Shown here: one piece after another, positions 60,718-64,000 of the stretch | Layout: the number at the start of each line of letters is the position of its first letter | Numbering within the stretch: position 1 is the stretch's first letter | Assembly: GCA_002731875.1 (NCBI GenBank) | Contig: PCCY01000004.1 | Coordinates: 69,291-133,290 of the forward strand | DNA length: 64,000 bases | Reading direction: 5' to 3' | From: Roseobacter sp. | Lineage (GTDB): Bacteria; Pseudomonadota; Alphaproteobacteria; Rhodobacterales; Rhodobacteraceae | Notes under the pieces: generated by a model | What the model saw: the letters and a program-made list of their open reading frames with translations, nothing else | What the model was told of the DNA's origin: nothing | The model's database searches: none | Translations under genes and position numbers: made by a program

Positions 60718-60814
60718 ATCAATCGTCTCCAAAGTAGGTTCAGGCGCGTCAGGACAAAGCTGTCCGCCTCAAATGAATGCGCCCCGGATCGGGCAAAGCT
60801 GTGTTGTTCAATTT

Positions 60815-61087
60815 TCACAATGTGGCACCCTCGCCGTGAGGGTCTGATTTGAAATAGTTTCGTATTACGGCAAGCAAGGTCACGTTCAGTCCAAGAGTCT
60901 TGAACCACGACCGCAGGCGTCCCCGAGGGTCAGGTTCTCTATGGCGAATACAGAGGGTTTGTGCCCGCAGTTTGGTAAAAAGGTGACGTTGGCGCGGAGA
61001 AATATGGGCAGCACCATGCAAAGCAGCATTCGTCGTCGAGACGAAGGGCGTCATGGGCCCTTTGGTTAAATCGCGTGACCGATCCAT
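60815..61087 (-). CDS. Small uncharacterised protein upstream of the RTX gene
   Basis: A 90-codon frame starting at ATG 61087 with an excellent AGGAG ribosome binding site 6 bp before. The product is basic, with a Pro/Arg-rich N-terminal half and RLRSWFKTLGLNVTLLAVIRNYF near the end. No family is recognised. It is 97 bp upstream of the RTX start on the same strand and could be co-transcribed. Coding status is supported mainly by the ribosome binding site. Confidence 0.5.
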   Translation of the reverse strand: MDRSRDLTKGPMTPFVSTTNAALHGAAHISPRQRHLFTKLRAQTLCIRHREPDPRGRLRSWFKTLGLNVTLLAVIRNYFKSDPHGEGATL

Positions 61088-61974
61088 GTATTTCTCCTCT
61101 TACGCCAACATGGCAGGACTCTGAAGGCCGCTAACCAATCACCCCGCTATCATCCGTTCATCACATGGCGACGCACGCTCAGACTTAACCGTTCTGAAGG
61201 AAAGATAGACCGCAAGCGATCCTGCCACGACGAGAGGTCTCGCCGATGAAAGTGTTCGACAGCGCCTACAAGCCTTGCGAACACATCTTACCCGTACCAA
61301 ACAGTACGCGTTGAACGCGATCGCCCCCGTAACCTACAGAATTGCCCCCCAGTTGGACCCTTTTTTAATACCCAGAGCGTGGCACTCCAGAAAGAAAAAA
61401 ATTTTAAAAGAACAAAGAACAACAACGCCACATCTCGCTTTTGACGGTTAATTTCCCGGCTAACGCGCATGTCAGCGTGGGTAATTGTTTCCGTAAGTGT
61501 CTAGTTTCGGCACGCAACGCGCCGCTATACTATTAAAAACTGGTTAAAAAATACATTTATTTCGTAGACACGCAGGCACTGTTTCCACTGATGCAACAAA
61601 CCGAAAAACTCAAGCTGCTCTGAAACGCACCGACCCATGCTGCGCGCGTTTTTTCTGCCAACTGGAACCAATAGCCTAAAATTTCAGCCATTTTTTCAAG
61701 ATTTAAGGTTATTCGCCTCATTCTCGCCGAATCAAAGTGACGGGCATTTGGACAAAATACGACGAGAATGGGGAAGCCCCCATGGTCAGGGCACCATACT
61801 GCAAAAACGGCGTTATGAACACCTGTGACAGTCATTGCCACACATTGGAAAGATATCGAGACCCGTGAATCTGAGGCATTGAGCGCCCTTGGCCGACACA
61901 AGATCGAAAGCCCAGGGTCTGAACATGTCTATGGTGGCTAGGTGAAGGGCGATCAAGGCGGGGCCTATTCCAGG
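61088..61974. other. Long AT-rich intergenic stretch with no supported gene
   Basis: About 890 bp between the small ORF and the tRNA. It holds scattered short frames without ribosome binding sites or recognisable motifs, and a 5-bp inverted repeat CGTAC-N6-GTACG around 61291-61306. The region is distinctly richer in A and T than its neighbours. It probably contains promoter and regulatory DNA for the RTX gene, but nothing specific can be named. Confidence 0.5.
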
Positions 61975-62007
61975 GGTGGGAAATACAATCCCTTGTATCA
62001 TCCCACC
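61975..62007. terminator. Long hairpin downstream of tRNA-Leu
   Basis: GGTGGGA and TCCCACC (7 bp) enclose ATACAA/TTGTAT (6 bp). It directly follows tRNA-Leu on the minus strand and may terminate it, though no T-run follows. Confidence 0.45.
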
Positions 62008-62021
62008 ACCTGACAATGCGT

Positions 62022-62105
62022 TGGTACCCAAGGCCGGACTCGAACCGGCACGCCTCGCGGCGGGGGATTTTGAATCCCCTGCGTCTACCATTCCGCCACT
62101 TGGGC
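62022..62105 (-). tRNA. tRNA-Leu (CAA anticodon)
   Basis: The minus strand reads GCCCAAGTGGCGGAATGG at the 5' end with the acceptor stem GCCCAAG/CTTGGGT, anticodon stem-loop GGGGATTCAAAATCCCC with anticodon CAA, a long class II variable arm, the TTCGAGTCC T-loop region and an encoded CCA end. The 84-nt length fits tRNA-Leu. It decodes UUG. Confidence 0.95.
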
Positions 62106-62225
62106 ATGGGGGTCTGTTACCGCGCCAAAGCAGGCTGAGCAAGAGCATTTTTTCGCTTTAGCTTGACCCCGGGCGTTTGCCGTGGTGTTCCGGTGTCAAA
62201 GATAGTTCGTGGCGGAGCAAGGCAC

Positions 62226-62804
62226 ATGATCAAACGGCTGTACGACTGGGTTTTCGGTTTGGCTTCGCACCCTCATGCCCTATGGGTCCTTGCCTTCATC
62301 GCCTTCATAGAAAGCTCGGTTTTTCCAATTCCACCTGATGTGCTGATGATCCCGATGATCTTGGCGCGGCCCAATCGCGCTTGGCTTATCGCAGGTATTG
62401 CTCTTGTCGCCTCTGTTCTGGGCGGCATTCTGGGCTATGCGATCGGTGCATTGGCGTTCGAGGCCATCGGCCAACCGATTCTGGCGGCCTTGGGCAAAGC
62501 CGATGCAATGGCCGAGTTTTCCACACGCTTCAACGACATGGGATTCTGGGCGGTTCTGGGCGCCGGGGTTACGCCCTTTCCGTTCAAGGTCATCACGATC
62601 ATGTCGGGGTGGACCGGCATGCCGTTGTTCACGTTTGTCGCGACGTCGATCCTGGCGCGTGCCTTGCGGTTCTTTATCGTCGCGGGCTTGCTTTGGAAAT
62701 TCGGTGCTCCGATACGGAATTTTATTGAACGACAACTGCCGCTCGTCTTTACCGTTTGCGTGATTCTTCTATTCGGCGGTTTCTTTATGGTGAGGTATCT
62801 TTGA
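62226..62804 (+). CDS. DedA/YqaA-like membrane protein (VTT/SNARE-associated)
   Basis: The 192-residue product has the VTT (DedA-like) core: FIAFIESSVFPIPPDVLMIP, a glycine-rich segment, ITIMSGWTGMPLFTF and further helices. Such proteins are linked to lipid transport and envelope integrity. ATG 62226 follows GGAG; upstream in-frame starts lack homology. Coupled by TGATG to the DsbB-like gene. Confidence 0.88.
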   Translation: MIKRLYDWVFGLASHPHALWVLAFIAFIESSVFPIPPDVLMIPMILARPNRAWLIAGIALVASVLGGILGYAIGALAFEAIGQPILAALGKADAMAEFSTRFNDMGFWAVLGAGVTPFPFKVITIMSGWTGMPLFTFVATSILARALRFFIVAGLLWKFGAPIRNFIERQLPLVFTVCVILLFGGFFMVRYL

Positions 62805-63271
62805 TGTCCCGAAATACTTATGTGTTACTTGCAACCCTGGGGTCGGCGGCCTTGCTTTTGGGGGCGTTTGCGTTTCAGCATCTGGGTGGTTTGGCCCCGT
62901 GCAAGCTTTGCCTGTGGCAAAGATGGCCGCATGCAGCGGCGATCATCATTGGTATAATCGTGCTGTTTGGGGCACCCAGGGCATTGATCTGGTTTGGAGC
63001 CCTGGCGGTGACTGCTACCGGCGCGATCGGCGTCTATCACGCGGGGGTGGAGTGGAAGTTCTGGCCTGGCCCTACGTCTTGCACCGGTGGAGGACTGGAC
63101 CTTGGCGCGCTCAGCGGCAGCGATCTTTTGTCGATGGACGCCCCTTCGGGTTTGGTCATGTGCGACGAGATCGTCTGGCAGATGTTCGGGCTGTCGATGG
63201 CGGGATGGAACGCCGTCATCAGCGTTGTCTTACTTGGCCTGTGGGTCGCGGCTGCGCGTGCAAGACGCTAG
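62804..63271 (+). CDS. DsbB-like disulfide oxidoreductase
   Basis: The 155-residue product has four hydrophobic helices and the two periplasmic cysteine pairs of DsbB: CKLC in the first loop and the separated pair in GPTSCTGGG ... VMCDE. It would reoxidise DsbA using ubiquinone. Length fits the family. It overlaps the preceding gene by one base and the convergent Lrp gene by 4 bp. Confidence 0.9.
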   Translation: MSRNTYVLLATLGSAALLLGAFAFQHLGGLAPCKLCLWQRWPHAAAIIIGIIVLFGAPRALIWFGALAVTATGAIGVYHAGVEWKFWPGPTSCTGGGLDLGALSGSDLLSMDAPSGLVMCDEIVWQMFGLSMAGWNAVISVVLLGLWVAAARARR

Positions 63272-63720
63272 GCTGACCGGCCGTAAGCCGTAGTATGGAC
63301 GGTTTTTCGTGTCTTCAACAGCAAGCTGGTTTCGCTGGCAACCACGCCTTCCAGCTTGCGAATGCGCGCCAAAACCTCGTCAAATTCTTCCAGGGTGCGG
63401 GTGCCTATTTCGACAATGACATCCCACCGACCATTGGTGGAATGAACAGCGCGTAGCTGCGCGAACCCGGCCAGGATGCGGGTGATGCGCTCTGTGCCCC
63501 GCCCTTCGATTTCGATCATCATCAGACCGCGAACCGGGTCCGCCGCGACATCCGCGCGGGTGACGACGGTAAAACCGACGATGTCGCCGTCGTCGCGCAA
63601 TCGCGCCAGCCGGTTGCGCACGGTTGCACGCGACACCCCTAACGTGGCTGCAAGATCAGACAATGACGCTCTGGCATCTTCGCGCAACGCCACGATCAAT
63701 GCCTCGTCCAAACTGTGCAT
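63268..63720 (-). CDS. Lrp/AsnC family regulator
   Basis: The 150-residue product has the Lrp helix-turn-helix (ASLSDLAATLGVSRATVRNRLARL) and an effector domain ending in a RAM-type fold. Start ATG at 63720 gives the normal Lrp length; the frame is open to 63801. It is divergent from an arginase gene, a common pairing in alphaproteobacteria where it controls arginine or ornithine catabolism. Confidence 0.9.
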   Translation of the reverse strand: MHSLDEALIVALREDARASLSDLAATLGVSRATVRNRLARLRDDGDIVGFTVVTRADVAADPVRGLMMIEIEGRGTERITRILAGFAQLRAVHSTNGRWDVIVEIGTRTLEEFDEVLARIRKLEGVVASETSLLLKTRKTVHTTAYGRSA

Positions 63721-63830
63721 AGGTGCTATCCAAAATGGGCAGTAATTTATCGTTTTGATCGATTTAACTGATTGTCGCTGACCATACCAGTCAGATATCA
63801 CAAGTAAACAGCAACCAAATGAGGTGCCGA

Positions 63831-64000
63831 ATGGTCCAAAAGAACTGCATATTATTGGGCGCCCCGCTGGACAGCGGCAAACGTCGTCTTGGCTGCCTTA
63901 TGGGCCCCGATGCTTACCGCACCGCCGGTCTGGTACGCGCATTGATCGATCTGGGTCACACGGTAACCGATCGGGGCAACGTCGCCCCTGCTCCTTATAC
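63831..64000 (+). CDS. rocF: Arginase, N-terminal part (runs off the window)
   Basis: The first 56 codons from ATG 63831 read MVQKNCILLGAPLDSGKRRL, then CLMGPDAYRTAGL, the N-terminal core of the arginase/ureohydrolase family, which splits arginine to ornithine and urea. The metal ligands lie further on, beyond position 64000. GAGG precedes the start. Divergent from the Lrp regulator. Specificity is inferred from the N-terminus and context only. Confidence 0.8.
   Translation, partial: MVQKNCILLGAPLDSGKRRLGCLMGPDAYRTAGLVRALIDLGHTVTDRGNVAPAPY

Noticed and set aside
61557-61901. Minus-strand 114-codon frame in the AT-rich spacer
   Set aside because: No ribosome binding site, no motifs, cysteine-rich random-looking sequence.

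Overview
The window looks like chromosomal DNA of an alphaproteobacterium of the order Rhodobacterales, Roseobacter group. This rests on gene content and order: tandem sciP-ctrA with a TTAA-N7-TTAA CtrA box, the bamA/fabZ/lpxA/lpxI/lpxB block, a giant RTX protein ending in a Hint domain, a dual-ATPase oligopeptide-type ABC transporter, and tiny membrane proteins between housekeeping genes. I do not assign a genus. Most of the window is ordinary core genome with short intergenic gaps and many 1-4 bp gene overlaps.

Layout. 1-4546: end of an outer-membrane-type gene, a P-loop protein, metA (homoserine O-acetyltransferase type), an alpha/beta hydrolase, a PPK2 polyphosphate kinase and a TetR regulator. 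4621-7124: a surface-glycan patch (GT25 glycosyltransferase, frame-disrupted FkbM methyltransferase, a second glycosyltransferase). 7223-12603: LLM oxidoreductase, rplM-rpsI, a MocR regulator divergent from a DUF1127 gene, a thioesterase divergent from an enoyl-CoA hydratase. 12604-16425: a strong intergenic hairpin, trmFO-gluQ, hisI, a NifU-like scaffold gene and a 42-residue membrane protein. 16426-23071: recG-ligA, ctrA and sciP, mnmA. 23171-35204: a long leftward envelope and isoprenoid block (lpxB, lpxI, lpxA, fabZ, skp-like, bamA, a 41-residue membrane protein, rseP, dxr, cdsA, uppS, frr, pyrH). 35305-42089: miaA, an AraC regulator, a candidate small RNA, and an ABC transporter operon (two permeases, fused ATPase) with no binding-protein gene. 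42191-51545: lytic transglycosylase, ssb, aroB-aroK, a 49-residue membrane protein with a 521-residue unknown and xerD, a metallophosphoesterase, a CorC/CNNM protein and a convergent DUF2254 protein. 51770-54824: FAD/GcvT dehydrogenase and a MobA-like nucleotidyltransferase. 54825-62225: the 1,899-residue RTX-Hint protein, a small upstream ORF, a mostly empty AT-rich spacer and tRNA-Leu(CAA). 62226-64000: DedA-like protein, DsbB-like protein, Lrp regulator and the start of a divergent arginase gene.

How the genes relate. The window is rich in tRNA modification (trmFO, gluQ, mnmA, miaA) and in envelope biogenesis, where lipid A, fatty acid, undecaprenyl, isoprenoid and outer-membrane assembly genes lie on one strand. 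CtrA and its inhibitor SciP form a cell-cycle control pair.

Most notable: three genes (FkbM methyltransferase, second ABC permease, DUF2254) each behave as if one base had been lost, two of them at visible homopolymer runs. This points to either sequencing error or real decay. Other items are three tandem copies of a roughly 200-residue module in the RTX protein, an unannotated candidate sRNA antisense to the ABC operon leader, a 67-nt hairpin ahead of trmFO, and very small membrane-protein genes.
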